Assembly (NCBI GenBank): GCA_030373045.1
Contig: JAUCPW010000027.1
Coordinates: forward strand, 44,478 to 108,477
DNA from: Candidatus Fermentibacter sp.
Lineage (GTDB): Bacteria > Fermentibacterota > Fermentibacteria > Fermentibacterales > Fermentibacteraceae
Reading direction: 5' to 3'
Length of the DNA stretch: 64,000 nt
A model generated the notes under the pieces. That model saw only the letters and a list, made by a program, of their open reading frames with translations. It had not been told where the DNA came from and made no database searches. A program made the position numbers and the translations under genes. Below are positions 1 to 8,926 of the stretch, piece after piece. How positions within the stretch are numbered: the first letter of the stretch is position 1; each line of letters opens with the position of its first letter.

Positions 1-1314
1 CACGAGCACGGGGCCGCAGTCCGAGAGCCTCTCCATCCATTCCGGGGGGGGATCGCCGGGATCGCTCAGGGCCTTCGTATCGCCGGTCACTTCGATGATC
101 GACGGGTCGACCCCGAGCTCCCTGAACCTGGCGGCGTCATCCCCCGTCCTGCAGAGGACCGCGCAGAAGCACGACAGCAGCCTCCCGGCGCAGCCGCCCG
201 CCAGGAGCCGGTATCCGCGCAGGCTCCCGGCGGAGATCCTGGCGTTCACCGAGATGCAAGGGACTGATGCCAGGAGGGTGCGCAGCAGGAGGTTGGGCCA
301 GATCTCGGTCTCGGCGAGGACGAGGGCCCTGGGCCCGACCGCCCTGAGGAACCTGCCCACCCAGTCGGGATTGTCGAGGGGCAGGAAGCTCCCCTGCACT
401 CCGGACCGCTCGACGGCCTCCCTGCCCGCCGGCGTGAAGCAGGTGAGATGGACGGGGATGCCTCGCGCGCGAAGGTGCACGGCCAGGGGGAGCAGCCCGT
501 TGATCTCGCCTGCGGAGGAGCCGTGCATCCATACCGGCCTGTCGGCCCTCGGGGCTACGATGCCCATCCTCTGCCTGCGCTCCTCCCCGGGCCTGCGGAT
601 CATCGCGGCGGCGACGGCAGGTCCGAGCAGGCGCCCGGCTGTTTCCGACGCCGCCTCGAAGAGCCTGCCAGAAGGGCCCGACAGGAAGTCGGCGAGCCTC
701 GTCACGCGCATCATCTCGTGCTCGATGTGGAGAGCGGCCTGGGAGGCCGTGACGCCCCTCGGGGGCGGAGGCACGGCGCGCCCCTCCACGACGACCATCC
801 TGGCGAAGGGCAGAGGCAGCCTGAAGGAGTCCCAGGAATGGAGGACGGCTGCCGGATATCCCGACGAGGCTATGGGAACGGCGGGCCTGCGGCCCAGCCT
901 GGATATCTGCACGAGCCCGGCCTTGGCCTTGTAGACGGGTCCGCGGGGACCGTCGGGGGTGATGGAGCAGTCGACGCCCGACCTGAGCACCGAGGCCATC
1001 CTCCGGAGAGCCTCGAGCCCGCCGCGCGAGCTCGATCCCCTTATGACCGGGAAGCCCAGCAGCTCCACCACCTTCGAGACGTAGTCGCCGTCCCTGTTGA
1101 GGCTGACCAGGCTCGTGATGCCCTCGCGCCGGTGGCTCAGCACGAGGGGGATCTGCCGTCCGTGCCAGAGGCAGTACAGGACTGGAAGCCCCCTGGGGCG
1201 CCCGGCGCGGCCGGCGGGAGGCCTCCGGTAGTCCACCCTCCAGCCGGCCCGGAGCAGGGTCAGCAGGATGAGGCCGGCGAAGCCCCTGTCGCCCGCGACG
1301 AGATCACGTATCAC
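1..1314 (-). CDS. kdtA: DUF374 acyltransferase-like / Kdo transferase (KdtA) fusion, 3' end cut by window
   Basis: The frame is open from a GTG at 1314 (overlapping the lpxB stop by 11 bases) to the window edge, 438 codons without a stop. Residues ~1-215 look like DUF374, a lysophospholipid-acyltransferase-like family of lipid A loci: LWHGR near residue 48 and TPDGPRGP near 118. From about residue 260 the protein reads as the N-terminal half of 3-deoxy-D-manno-octulosonate transferase, with MHGSSAGE near 262 and ETEIWPN near 330. KdtA attaches Kdo to lipid IVA at the inner membrane. In many Gram-negatives DUF374 and KdtA are separate neighbours; here they share one frame. The usual KdtA membrane anchor is not obvious, and the DUF374 half may replace it. 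The C-terminal GT-B half lies outside the window. Confidence 0.85.
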   Translation of the reverse strand, partial: MIRDLVAGDRGFAGLILLTLLRAGWRVDYRRPPAGRAGRPRGLPVLYCLWHGRQIPLVLSHRREGITSLVSLNRDGDYVSKVVELLGFPVIRGSSSRGGLEALRRMASVLRSGVDCSITPDGPRGPVYKAKAGLVQISRLGRRPAVPIASSGYPAAVLHSWDSFRLPLPFARMVVVEGRAVPPPPRGVTASQAALHIEHEMMRVTRLADFLSGPSGRLFEAASETAGRLLGPAVAAAMIRRPGEERRQRMGIVAPRADRPVWMHGSSAGEINGLLPLAVHLRARGIPVHLTCFTPAGREAVERSGVQGSFLPLDNPDWVGRFLRAVGPRALVLAETEIWPNLLLRTLLASVPCISVNARISAGSLRGYRLLAGGCAGRLLSCFCAVLCRTGDDAARFRELGVDPSIIEVTGDTKALSDPGDPPPEWMERLSDCGPVLV

Positions 1315-2401
1315 GGAACTCCGTGGCGAGTCCGGCGAGAACACCTTCCGCGGCCCTGGCCGCGGCTCCCGGCGGACCGAGCGACTTTCGCACGAGGTCG
1401 AGCTCCTCGACGGCACGGACCCTTTCGGCAGAATCTGCAAGCAGCGGTGCCAGGGCCTCGATGGCCCCCTCACCGGTGGCATCCCCCTGGACCAGCTCCC
1501 GCGCGACGCTCCTGCCGGCGGCTATGCTGGCGAGGCAGATCCTGTCCACTCCCCTGACGAGGAGCCTGGCGAGCAGGTAGTTCAACGACGAGGTCCTGTA
1601 CATGAGGACGAACGGGACTCCGTGGAGCGCGGTCTCCAGGGTGGCCGTACCAGAGCAGACCAGCGCCGCACGGGCGCCGGGCAGGGCCGCGGCGGTCCCG
1701 TCCACCAGGGAGCATCGCCTCTGCGCAGCGCCTTCGTAGAGTCCGCGGGGCACGGTACGCGATACGGCGACGCGCACCTCCCGGGTATCGCCCGAAGCCC
1801 TCATCAGATCGACGCAGTCGAGCATCCGGGGCAGGAGCCTCGCGACCTCGTCGGGGCGGCTTCCCGGAAGGAGGGCCAGGGCCTGCCCCCCGGGCGAAGG
1901 AGCCGGTATGGAATCGACCAGGGGATGTCCGCACCAGAGCGCCCTCACGCCTCTCCGCCCGTAGATGTCCGCCTCGAATCGGAAGAGCGTGATCATCAGG
2001 TCGACGCTGCGGGCGATCCCGCGGAGCCTCCATCCCCCCCAGGCCCAGAACTGGGGCGAGATGTAGTAGACGACCCTGAAGCCCCTCGTCCGCGCCCATT
2101 TCGCAAGCCTCAGGTTCAGCCCGGGGTAGTCGACGAGGAGGAGTGCGTCGGGCCTCCTGGCGAGGCACTGCCGCTTGAGCTCCTTCTCGAGCGCGCGGAG
2201 CCTGCCGAGCGAGGCCAGCACCGAAGAGAACCCCATGACGGAATAGTCGGCGAGGTGGGCTGTCAGCTCGACGCCGGCGCCGGCCATAGCGTCGCCACCC
2301 AGGCCGAAGCACGGGATGTCCGCCCTCTTCGACAGTTCGGAACAGAGTTCCGCCGCCCGGAGGTCCCCCGAGGGCTCCCCGGCGGAGACCATCAGGAGCA
2401 T
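1304..2401 (-). CDS. lpxB: Lipid-A-disaccharide synthase
   Basis: 365 aa, the normal LpxB length. The enzyme joins UDP-2,3-diacylglucosamine to lipid X to form the lipid A disaccharide at the cytoplasmic face of the inner membrane. The N-terminus has the family signature SAGEPSGD (residues 6-13). Further hallmarks are GLGGDAM, the VDYPGLN motif in the first third, YISPQFWAWG in the middle and a LLPGSR motif near residue 180. The start ATG shares one base with the stop of the upstream oxidoreductase (TGATG), and the stop lies inside the next gene, so the three genes are probably translationally coupled. GT19 family membership is secure. Confidence 0.96.
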   Translation of the reverse strand: MLLMVSAGEPSGDLRAAELCSELSKRADIPCFGLGGDAMAGAGVELTAHLADYSVMGFSSVLASLGRLRALEKELKRQCLARRPDALLLVDYPGLNLRLAKWARTRGFRVVYYISPQFWAWGGWRLRGIARSVDLMITLFRFEADIYGRRGVRALWCGHPLVDSIPAPSPGGQALALLPGSRPDEVARLLPRMLDCVDLMRASGDTREVRVAVSRTVPRGLYEGAAQRRCSLVDGTAAALPGARAALVCSGTATLETALHGVPFVLMYRTSSLNYLLARLLVRGVDRICLASIAAGRSVARELVQGDATGEGAIEALAPLLADSAERVRAVEELDLVRKSLGPPGAAARAAEGVLAGLATEFRDT

Positions 2402-3309
2402 CAGGCCGGTCCCGGGGTCATCCTGGAGGAGATCAGCTCGGCCGCCCTTATCGCCCTGACGCCTTCGGCGGCGCCGACGAGGGGCCTGCCGCCGCCCGCG
2501 CAGGCCGACAGGAAGTCCTGGAGCTCGCAGGTCAGGGGGTCCGCCTCCTTCACCTCCACGGCCACCGGTATGATGGAATCGCCCTCGACCCTCAGGGCCT
2601 CGACGGTCCTGCCGGCGAAGTCGACCGAGACGTACCCCCTCTCCTGGAAGAACCTCAGCTTGCGCATGGGTTCCCTGGATATCCGGCTGGCCGTGAGGTT
2701 GGCCACGGCGCCGTTCCCGAACAGCACCCTCGCGCTCGCGATGTCCACCTTGTCCGTGAGGACCGCCACGCCCGAGGCGTGCACCTCCGCGACCGGGGCA
2801 TCGACGAACGAGAGGACGAGGTCGATGTCGTGGATCATCAGATCCATCACAACGGAGACGTCGGTGCCCCTGGGCTTGAAGGGCGCGAGCCTGTGAGCCT
2901 CTATGAACATCGGATTCCTTATGGCCGAACCGGCCGCGACGACCGCGGGATTGAAGCGCTCCACGTGCCCCACTGCGAGCACGAGACCCCTCGACTCCGC
3001 CTCCGAGGCCATCCTGGCCGCGTGGTCGGAATCGGACGCGATGGGCTTCTCCACCAGGATGTGCCTGCCGGCCGCCAGGGCCTCCATCGCGACGTCGAAG
3101 TGGGTGACGGTGTTCGAAGCTATGACGACGGCGTCGACTCTGGAGAGGAGACCGGCGGCGGACGCCTCCCGCCTCACCCCGAGCTCCGCCGCGACCTCGG
3201 CCGCCCTGGCCTCCCGCACGTCGAAAACCGACACCTCGGACGCCAGGGATCTCAGGATCCTCGCATGGTGGTAGCCGAGATGGCCGACACCGATCACTCC
3301 CGCCCTCAT
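2401..3309 (-). CDS. Gfo/Idh/MocA-family NAD(P)-dependent oxidoreductase
   Basis: 302 aa with an N-terminal Rossmann fold (GVIGVGHLGYHHAR, residues 4-17) and the family's EKP motif (VEKPIAS, about residues 90-96), followed by the alpha/beta domain with a conserved MIHDIDL stretch. The family oxidises or reduces sugars and their nucleotide derivatives. Its start lies just after the threonine aldolase stop, with GGAGG five bases before the ATG, and its stop overlaps the lpxB start. A role in nucleotide-sugar supply for lipid A or LPS core is inferred from context. GnnA, the UDP-GlcNAc 3-dehydrogenase of 2,3-diamino lipid A synthesis, belongs to this family, but no GnnB-type aminotransferase is visible here. 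Confidence 0.88.
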   Translation of the reverse strand: MRAGVIGVGHLGYHHARILRSLASEVSVFDVREARAAEVAAELGVRREASAAGLLSRVDAVVIASNTVTHFDVAMEALAAGRHILVEKPIASDSDHAARMASEAESRGLVLAVGHVERFNPAVVAAGSAIRNPMFIEAHRLAPFKPRGTDVSVVMDLMIHDIDLVLSFVDAPVAEVHASGVAVLTDKVDIASARVLFGNGAVANLTASRISREPMRKLRFFQERGYVSVDFAGRTVEALRVEGDSIIPVAVEVKEADPLTCELQDFLSACAGGGRPLVGAAEGVRAIRAAELISSRMTPGPA

Positions 3310-3310
3310 C

Positions 3311-4348
3311 CTAGCCTCCGAATGCGGACAGGATGTCCGAGGCGAACCTCACATCCTTTTCCGCCAGTGAGAGATGCGTCACGAGCCGGAAGCTCTCCGG
3401 GCCCATCGCCAGGCAGCCTATGCCGAGGCTGCCCAGGGCGGAGACGACCGAATCGGAACCTATTCCGGGGGTCCTCACGATCACGATGTTGGTCTGTACG
3501 CGCGAAGGATCGGCCTCGAGCAGCGGGGAGGCCGCGGCGGCCGAAGCCAGGGCCTTCGCCCAGGAATGCGTCCTCTCCAGTCTCCTGAGGTTGTGATCGA
3601 GGGCGTACCTGCAGGCGGCCGCGAGGATGCCTGTCTGCCTCATCGCGCCCCCGTGACGCTTCCTGAACCACCGAGCCCTGGCTATCTCGTCCCTCCCGCC
3701 TGCGAGCACCGAGCCCACCGGGCAGCCCAGCCCCTTCGAGAAGCAGACAGTGACCAGCGAGAACCCGGAGCACAGGTCGGCGATGTCGCATCCGAGGGCG
3801 GTCGCGGCATGCCAGAGCCTTGCCCCGTCGAGGAAGAGCCTCGCCTTCCGCGCCGCGGCGACCCTGCGTACGGCGTCGACACCCGCGCGCGGGAGCACCA
3901 GGCCTCCGAGGGTGTTGTGCGTGTTCTCGAGGCATACCAGCCTTCGTGGCGCGAAGTGGATGTCGGGACTCCTGGCCAGGGTCGCGTCGATCTCGGAAGG
4001 ATCCGGCAGGCCGTCTGGCCCCTCGTCGAGCCTGTGGAGCTGGATGCCGCCATTCAGGGCAGCCTGGGCCCCCTCGAAGATGTAGACGTGGCTCCTGCTG
4101 CCGCACACAACCTCGTCGCCGGGATCGGCCAGCACCCTGACCGCGACTCCGTTGGACATCGTGCCGCTCGGCATGAAGACGGCGGCCTCGAAGCCGAGCA
4201 TCCCGGCAACCCTCTCCTCCAGGGCGTTCACGGTGGGGTCCTCGCCGTATACGTCGTCACCGACCTCTGCGTGGGCCATCGCGTTCCGCATGCCCAGCGA
4301 CGGCACGCTCACGGTATCGCTCCTGAGGTCGACCCTGAACCTGCCCAA
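3311..4348 (-). CDS. Low-specificity L-threonine aldolase (PLP-dependent)
   Basis: 345 aa. The start is a TTG at 4348, chosen because GGAGG lies five bases upstream and because the resulting N-terminus gives DLRSDTVS, the standard opening of the family. The enzyme cleaves L-threonine or allo-threonine to glycine and acetaldehyde using pyridoxal phosphate. Other visible signatures are GDDVYGEDP after residue 20, MPSGTMSN near 60, LFLDGARLWHA in the middle, and the PLP-lysine region CFSKGLGCPVGS near residue 200. It follows ddl by two bases, so the two are co-transcribed. Together with kbl elsewhere in the window it suggests glycine production from threonine. Confidence 0.92.
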   Translation of the reverse strand: MGRFRVDLRSDTVSVPSLGMRNAMAHAEVGDDVYGEDPTVNALEERVAGMLGFEAAVFMPSGTMSNGVAVRVLADPGDEVVCGSRSHVYIFEGAQAALNGGIQLHRLDEGPDGLPDPSEIDATLARSPDIHFAPRRLVCLENTHNTLGGLVLPRAGVDAVRRVAAARKARLFLDGARLWHAATALGCDIADLCSGFSLVTVCFSKGLGCPVGSVLAGGRDEIARARWFRKRHGGAMRQTGILAAACRYALDHNLRRLERTHSWAKALASAAAASPLLEADPSRVQTNIVIVRTPGIGSDSVVSALGSLGIGCLAMGPESFRLVTHLSLAEKDVRFASDILSAFGG

Positions 4349-4350
4349 GG

Positions 4351-5352
4351 CTACCTCCAGAGTCCGACGGGGGGCCTGGAGAGGGCCTCCCGGAGGATGG
4401 CGTCCATCAGGCCTTCCGCGGGAAGGCCCGTGGCCTCCCAGAGCTTCGGGAACATGCTGATGGCCGTGAAACCGGGGATCGTGTTGATCTCGTTCAGGTA
4501 CACTTCGTCGTCGCCCGCGAGGAAGTCCACCCTCGCGAAGCCCCTCCCCCCGAGCAGGGAGAAGGCCCGAGCAGCGCGGGCACGGACCTCCGCGGCCCGT
4601 CCGGCGTCCAGCCCGGCGGGTATCAGCAGGCGCGAGTCGGAACAGCCGTACTTGGCCTCGTAGTCGTACCAGCTCCTCCCCGGGACGATCTCGCCGGGGA
4701 CGGAGGTCTCGACCGAGGCGCCGGTGCCCAGGACGCTCACCTCTATCTCCCTCGCGTGCTCGACGGCCTTCTCCACCAGGACCAGCTCGTCGTATTCCAG
4801 GGCCCTGGCGACGGCCTCCTCGAGCTCCCCGGCATCGGCCGCCCTCGAGATGCCCACGCTCGAGCCCAGGCGCGCCGGCTTCACGAACAGCGGCAGGCCG
4901 AGTCCGGCGATGATCTCCCCGGCACCGGGTGCAGGACGCCCCGCGAGTATCTCGATCCACGGGACCACCGGGATGCCGGCGCCGGAGGCCAGCTCCTTGA
5001 ACACGATCTTGTTCATGGCGACCGCCGAGGCCATCACCCCCGCCCCGGCGCAGGGCCAGCCGGCCATCTCGCAGAGACCCTGGATCGTCCCGTCCTCCCC
5101 CAGCGTTCCGTGCAGGACGGGGAAGAGAACGTCGAATCCGACTGCGGCGCCGCACCTCGACAGCTCCCACCTGGGCTTCGACATGTCAACGGAGACACCG
5201 GCGCCGTCGACCGTCCAGGCCCCGTCGGAACCGATGACGGCCGTGACGGTCGAATGCCCGGCACGGGCCAGGGACTCCAGGACGAACCGGGACGATTCCA
5301 GGGAGATCTCCCTCTCGGCGGAACGCCCCCCGCAGACGACGAGTACTTTCAT
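4351..5352 (-). CDS. ddl: D-alanine--D-alanine ligase
   Basis: 333 aa ATP-grasp ligase that makes the D-Ala-D-Ala end of peptidoglycan precursors in the cytoplasm. It has VLVVCGGRSAEREISLES at the N-terminus (Ddl signature), FPVLHGTLGEDG near residue 85, the VKPARLGSSVGIS ATP-binding stretch near 150 and NEINTIPGFT close to the C-terminus. Two ATGs are adjacent (5355 and 5352); the second is preferred because GGAGG then sits five bases away. It is the first gene of a minus-strand string leading into lipid A genes, divergent from the epimerase across about 95 bases. Confidence 0.96.
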   Translation of the reverse strand: MKVLVVCGGRSAEREISLESSRFVLESLARAGHSTVTAVIGSDGAWTVDGAGVSVDMSKPRWELSRCGAAVGFDVLFPVLHGTLGEDGTIQGLCEMAGWPCAGAGVMASAVAMNKIVFKELASGAGIPVVPWIEILAGRPAPGAGEIIAGLGLPLFVKPARLGSSVGISRAADAGELEEAVARALEYDELVLVEKAVEHAREIEVSVLGTGASVETSVPGEIVPGRSWYDYEAKYGCSDSRLLIPAGLDAGRAAEVRARAARAFSLLGGRGFARVDFLAGDDEVYLNEINTIPGFTAISMFPKLWEATGLPAEGLMDAILREALSRPPVGLWR

Positions 5353-5448
5353 CATGACCTCCAGACGCAGTATGATGACTACGCCCGCGCGCATCTGTCC
5401 ACAACCCGGATGCAGCAGTGCGGAAGACCCGAAACACGGAGGCTCCCG

Positions 5449-6384
5449 ATGCGGATACTGGTGACCGGCGGCGCCGGCTTCATAGGGTCCAACGTGGCCG
5501 ACATGCTGATCGACAGGGGCCACGAGGTCCACGTGATGGACGACCTCTCCACGGGCTTCAGGGAGAACCTGAACCCGGGCGCCGTGTTCCACGAGCTCGA
5601 CATAAGGAGCCCCGAGGCCGCATCCGTGGTCAGGGACGGAGGATTCGACATCCTGTGCCACCATGCCGCCCAGATGGACGTCAGGAGGTCGGTGAGGGAG
5701 CCCCTGTTCGACGCCGACGTGAACATAAGGGGAACCATCTCGCTGCTCGAGGCGGCCCGGTCGGGCGGCGTCAGGAGGGTCATCTACGCATCCACCGGAG
5801 GCGCGGTCTACGGCGAGCCGGAGACCATCCCCGTGGCCGAGAGCCATCCCGTCAACCCGATCTGCCACTACGGCATAAGCAAGCACACCGTGGAGCACTA
5901 CCTCTTCCTCTACCGGCACCTCTACGGCCTGGACTACGTGGTGCTGAGATATCCCAACGTCTACGGGCCCAGGCAGAACCCGCACGGCGAGGCCGGGGTC
6001 ACGGCGATCTTCACCCTTGCCTACCTCGAGGGCAGGCGGCCCAGGATCAACGGAGACGGCAGCCAGCTCAGGGACTACGTCCACGTGCGCGACATCGCCA
6101 GGGCCAACCTCATGGCGATGGATCTCGACAGGAGCGACATATCGGGCCGCATCTTCAACATCGGGTGGGGCGAGGGCAGGTCGGTCAGGGAGCTCGACGG
6201 AATCATCCGAAGGCTCACGGGCACGGAACTCGTGCCCGAGCAGGGCCCCCCCCTCCCCGAGGAGATACTCAGGATATCCCTCGACGCGCGGCTCGCGGCC
6301 GAGGTGCTGGGCTGGAAGCCCGAGATAGGGTTCGAGGAGGGTCTGGCCGACCTGGTCGCGCATCACAGGGGGAGGCGCCGCTAG
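5449..6384 (+). CDS. NAD-dependent nucleotide-sugar epimerase/dehydratase (extended SDR)
   Basis: 311 aa. The start ATG at 5449 follows GGAGG by six bases and begins directly with the Rossmann motif VTGGAGFIGSN. The catalytic YxxxK appears as YGISK near residue 145, preceded by the serine region YASTGGAVYG. The family converts UDP- or GDP-sugars; UDP-glucose 4-epimerase-like activity is the nearest match but the substrate cannot be read from sequence. It is followed immediately by gmhB, so it probably supplies activated sugars for LPS or other surface glycans. Confidence 0.88.
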   Translation: MRILVTGGAGFIGSNVADMLIDRGHEVHVMDDLSTGFRENLNPGAVFHELDIRSPEAASVVRDGGFDILCHHAAQMDVRRSVREPLFDADVNIRGTISLLEAARSGGVRRVIYASTGGAVYGEPETIPVAESHPVNPICHYGISKHTVEHYLFLYRHLYGLDYVVLRYPNVYGPRQNPHGEAGVTAIFTLAYLEGRRPRINGDGSQLRDYVHVRDIARANLMAMDLDRSDISGRIFNIGWGEGRSVRELDGIIRRLTGTELVPEQGPPLPEEILRISLDARLAAEVLGWKPEIGFEEGLADLVAHHRGRRR

Positions 6385-6951
6385 GTGCGCGAGCCCGTCT
6401 TCCTCGACAGGGACGGGGTCATCAACGAGAACGTCCCCGACTACGTCCGGACCCTGTCCTTGTGGATGCCCATACCGGGCTCGCTCGAGGCCGCAGCCGC
6501 CCTGTCCGCCGCCGGGCATCCCGTGGTCGTCGTCACGAACCAGTCGGCGATCGGCCGCGGGCTGGTCGACGCATCGACGGTCGACTCGATAAACGCCCTG
6601 ATGTCCCGCAGGATAGAGGCCGTCGGGGGAAGGCTCTCGGGCGTCTACGTATGCCCGCACCGGCCCGACGAGGGGTGTTCCTGCAGGAAGCCGGAAACGG
6701 GCATGATAGAGGCTGCCAGGCGCGACCTCGGCCTTCCCCCGGGGGGCTGGCTGGTGGGCGACGCGGAGACCGACATGGAGATGGGCAGGAGGGCCGGCCT
6801 CGAGACCGTCCTGGTCATGACCGGCAGGGGCCGGGAGCAGGCCGGGCTCGCCAGGCCCGGAAGCCCTCCCGACCATGTGGCGGCGGATCTTGCGGAGGCG
6901 GCGGCGATCATCCTCGGGGCGGACGCCCCGGACCAGGGAGGTTCGAGTTGA
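6385..6951 (+). CDS. gmhB: D-glycero-manno-heptose 1,7-bisphosphate 7-phosphatase (HAD-IIIA)
   Basis: 188 aa, GTG start directly after the epimerase stop. The HAD nucleophile motif is FLDRDGVIN (residues 6-14), motif II is VTNQSAIGRG, and the zinc loop typical of GmhB reads CPHRPDEGCSCRKP (residues ~91-104), followed by GDAETDMEMG as motif IV. GmhB removes the 7-phosphate in ADP-heptose synthesis for the LPS inner core. Related HAD enzymes include histidinol-phosphatase domains, but the zinc loop and the LPS context favour GmhB. Its stop overlaps the next start (TTGA). Confidence 0.9.
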   Translation: MREPVFLDRDGVINENVPDYVRTLSLWMPIPGSLEAAAALSAAGHPVVVVTNQSAIGRGLVDASTVDSINALMSRRIEAVGGRLSGVYVCPHRPDEGCSCRKPETGMIEAARRDLGLPPGGWLVGDAETDMEMGRRAGLETVLVMTGRGREQAGLARPGSPPDHVAADLAEAAAIILGADAPDQGGSS

Positions 6952-7628
6952 GGAGGCGCACGGCCAGCAGGGTGAGGTCCGTCGTCGCGATCGCCCTCCC
7001 CTTCGTCATCCCCATTCTCGCACTGGGGATCTGGATAGTGTCGGAGAGCACGGGCCAGGACCTCGACGATTCCGGGATAGTGGCTTCGATCGACGCATCG
7101 GGTTCGGGGACGACCTACCTGTCCACCCTCCTGCCCGACGGGCCGTCGGCGGTGTGGACATGCTCCGCCGGCAGATTCGCCGAGAGCGACGAACCCACGG
7201 CAGGCGGCAGGAGCGTCACCTGGCATCCCGACCCAGGCTTCTCCGATTCCGTGACGATAGTGGTCACCACCCCCTCCGCGGTCGACTCGGTCAGGTTCCT
7301 GCCGTTCATCCCGCAGCTCACCCCGAGCATCACGGTGTCGGCCGCCTATCACCTGGGCGTGATGGACCGCGCGCGTGACATCTCGCTCTCGTCCGGCAGC
7401 TACAGGGTCCTGGTCGAGGACGACAACCTGAGCGAATACGACGGCCTGGTGGTCCTGGTGGTCCACCGGCCCGGGGAGGGGCGCTGGGCGGCGGCGGTGC
7501 TCCCGGGAGACACGCTCATGCTCGACCTGCCCCTGGGCGCCCAGGTCGAGGCTCTCGGGCTCGACCATACCGAGGATGCCCTGGACAACGGCGGAAGCGT
7601 CCTGATAACGTTCGAGACCGCGCAGTAG
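6948..7628 (+). CDS. Membrane-anchored hypothetical protein
   Basis: 226 aa. The start TTG at 6948 overlaps the gmhB stop (TTGA) and has AGGGAGG just upstream. The protein begins with a basic stretch (LRRRTASRVR), then one hydrophobic segment at about residues 12-32, consistent with an uncleaved signal anchor. The rest is a beta-rich, Ser/Thr/Val-rich extracytoplasmic region of about 190 residues with two repeated-looking halves. I do not recognise a family. Its place after gmhB suggests an envelope role, but this is inference. Confidence 0.7.
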   Translation: MRRRTASRVRSVVAIALPFVIPILALGIWIVSESTGQDLDDSGIVASIDASGSGTTYLSTLLPDGPSAVWTCSAGRFAESDEPTAGGRSVTWHPDPGFSDSVTIVVTTPSAVDSVRFLPFIPQLTPSITVSAAYHLGVMDRARDISLSSGSYRVLVEDDNLSEYDGLVVLVVHRPGEGRWAAAVLPGDTLMLDLPLGAQVEALGLDHTEDALDNGGSVLITFETAQ

Positions 7629-7630
7629 GC

Positions 7631-8926
7631 TCAGCCGAACCTGCGGAGGAAGCCCCTCCTCTCCGACACCAGCCAGCACGCGGCCATGGCGGCCACCCAG
7701 AGCCAGGCCCAGTGTCCGCCCTCGAACCGCACAACCGGCAGCCGCATGAGACCCAGCAGGCCCAGCCAGAGGAAGACCGACCACTCCTCGATCCTCGCGA
7801 AGGGCATCCAGACGATCGGAAGCAGCGAGAGCGCACCCGCGAACATCGTGAGGGCCATGAACGGCGTAGTCGCCACCGTGGCAGGAGCCGAAGCGAGCGC
7901 CAGGCCGCCGTACAGGCCAGTCAGGATGGGCGCAAGCCCCATCGTGATCGAGATACCCGACAAGAGGCCGGTCAGGGGCGCCGTCCAGGCAGGCCCGAAC
8001 CGCCACCTGATCGTGGTGAGCACCAGCACGGCCACGAACGACATCTGTGCTCCTGCGTCGTATGCCGATTCCGGATCGGCGGCGAGCACGGCCGCGGCGG
8101 CGATCGCCCAGACGGAATGCCCGGGCGCCCTGATGCCGAGCACCGGTAGGAACGCGGCCGAGACGGCCATCACGGCCGCCCTGACCGCGGGGGGCCTGGC
8201 GCCGGAGAACTGGGTGTAGACGGCGGTCATCGCGAGGCACACCAGGGCGGCGAAGAGGGGTCGCCTGCGCCTGAGCCCCCTTCCGACGAGGAGATATGAC
8301 ATGGCGGCGACGACACCGACATGGTAGCCGGAGACGGAGAGGATGTGCGTGGTCCCGGTCTCCCTGAAGAGAAGGCGGACGGCGTCGGACAGGGTCGACC
8401 TGTCGCCAGAGACGAGAGCGGCGGCCAGAGCCGACGGTGTGCCCGGGCCGAGCCTCGCCCGCCAGGTCTCCAGAGCCCTCCTCCTCAGCCTGGCGAAAGG
8501 GTCGCGGGAGCGGATGACGGTGTGGTCGCAGACGGACAGCGAGCCCCGCTGCTCGAGCCCCAGCACCCTCAGCGAGTCGCCTTCCATCGTATCGGTGTGG
8601 ATCCACTTGCCGTCGAGCCAGATCCTGCCCGCGTCGCAGAGCAGCACGGCGCCCTCGCGGGTGACGACCTCGGCGCGGCCCTCGAACACGCCCGACCTGC
8701 CCGGGGGTTGCAGGGACGACCCTGCATGCGGTACCTTCCCGGATGCTGCCAGCAGGAAGAGGCCGCAGGCGAGCAGCAGCCTGCCTGCGAGCCTCCTCCC
8801 TGAGGCGGCGGAGGCGAGCCCTCCCAGTACGAGCGATGTGCCGGCCAGCGGGTGGAGGACCGGCGCGAGGAAGATGCCGGAGATGTACGAGGCCGTGAGC
8901 CAGAAGAGCCAGGGCGAGAGGGACAT
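7631..8926 (-). CDS. ComEC/Rec2-family membrane channel lacking the hydrolase domain
   Basis: 431 aa from the ATG at 8926, chosen because GGAGGG lies about seven bases upstream. The order is three hydrophobic segments, an OB-fold-like region (residues ~75-130, typical of DUF4131), then the competence domain with the ComEC signature HILSVSGYHVG near residue 205 and many membrane helices to the C-terminus. ComEC conducts single-stranded DNA across the inner membrane during natural transformation. Full-length ComEC ends in a metallo-beta-lactamase-like domain of ~250 residues that is absent here; shortened homologues of this form are known. The start interlocks with the divergent methyltransferase start. 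Confidence 0.85.
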   Translation of the reverse strand: MSLSPWLFWLTASYISGIFLAPVLHPLAGTSLVLGGLASAASGRRLAGRLLLACGLFLLAASGKVPHAGSSLQPPGRSGVFEGRAEVVTREGAVLLCDAGRIWLDGKWIHTDTMEGDSLRVLGLEQRGSLSVCDHTVIRSRDPFARLRRRALETWRARLGPGTPSALAAALVSGDRSTLSDAVRLLFRETGTTHILSVSGYHVGVVAAMSYLLVGRGLRRRRPLFAALVCLAMTAVYTQFSGARPPAVRAAVMAVSAAFLPVLGIRAPGHSVWAIAAAAVLAADPESAYDAGAQMSFVAVLVLTTIRWRFGPAWTAPLTGLLSGISITMGLAPILTGLYGGLALASAPATVATTPFMALTMFAGALSLLPIVWMPFARIEEWSVFLWLGLLGLMRLPVVRFEGGHWAWLWVAAMAACWLVSERRGFLRRFG

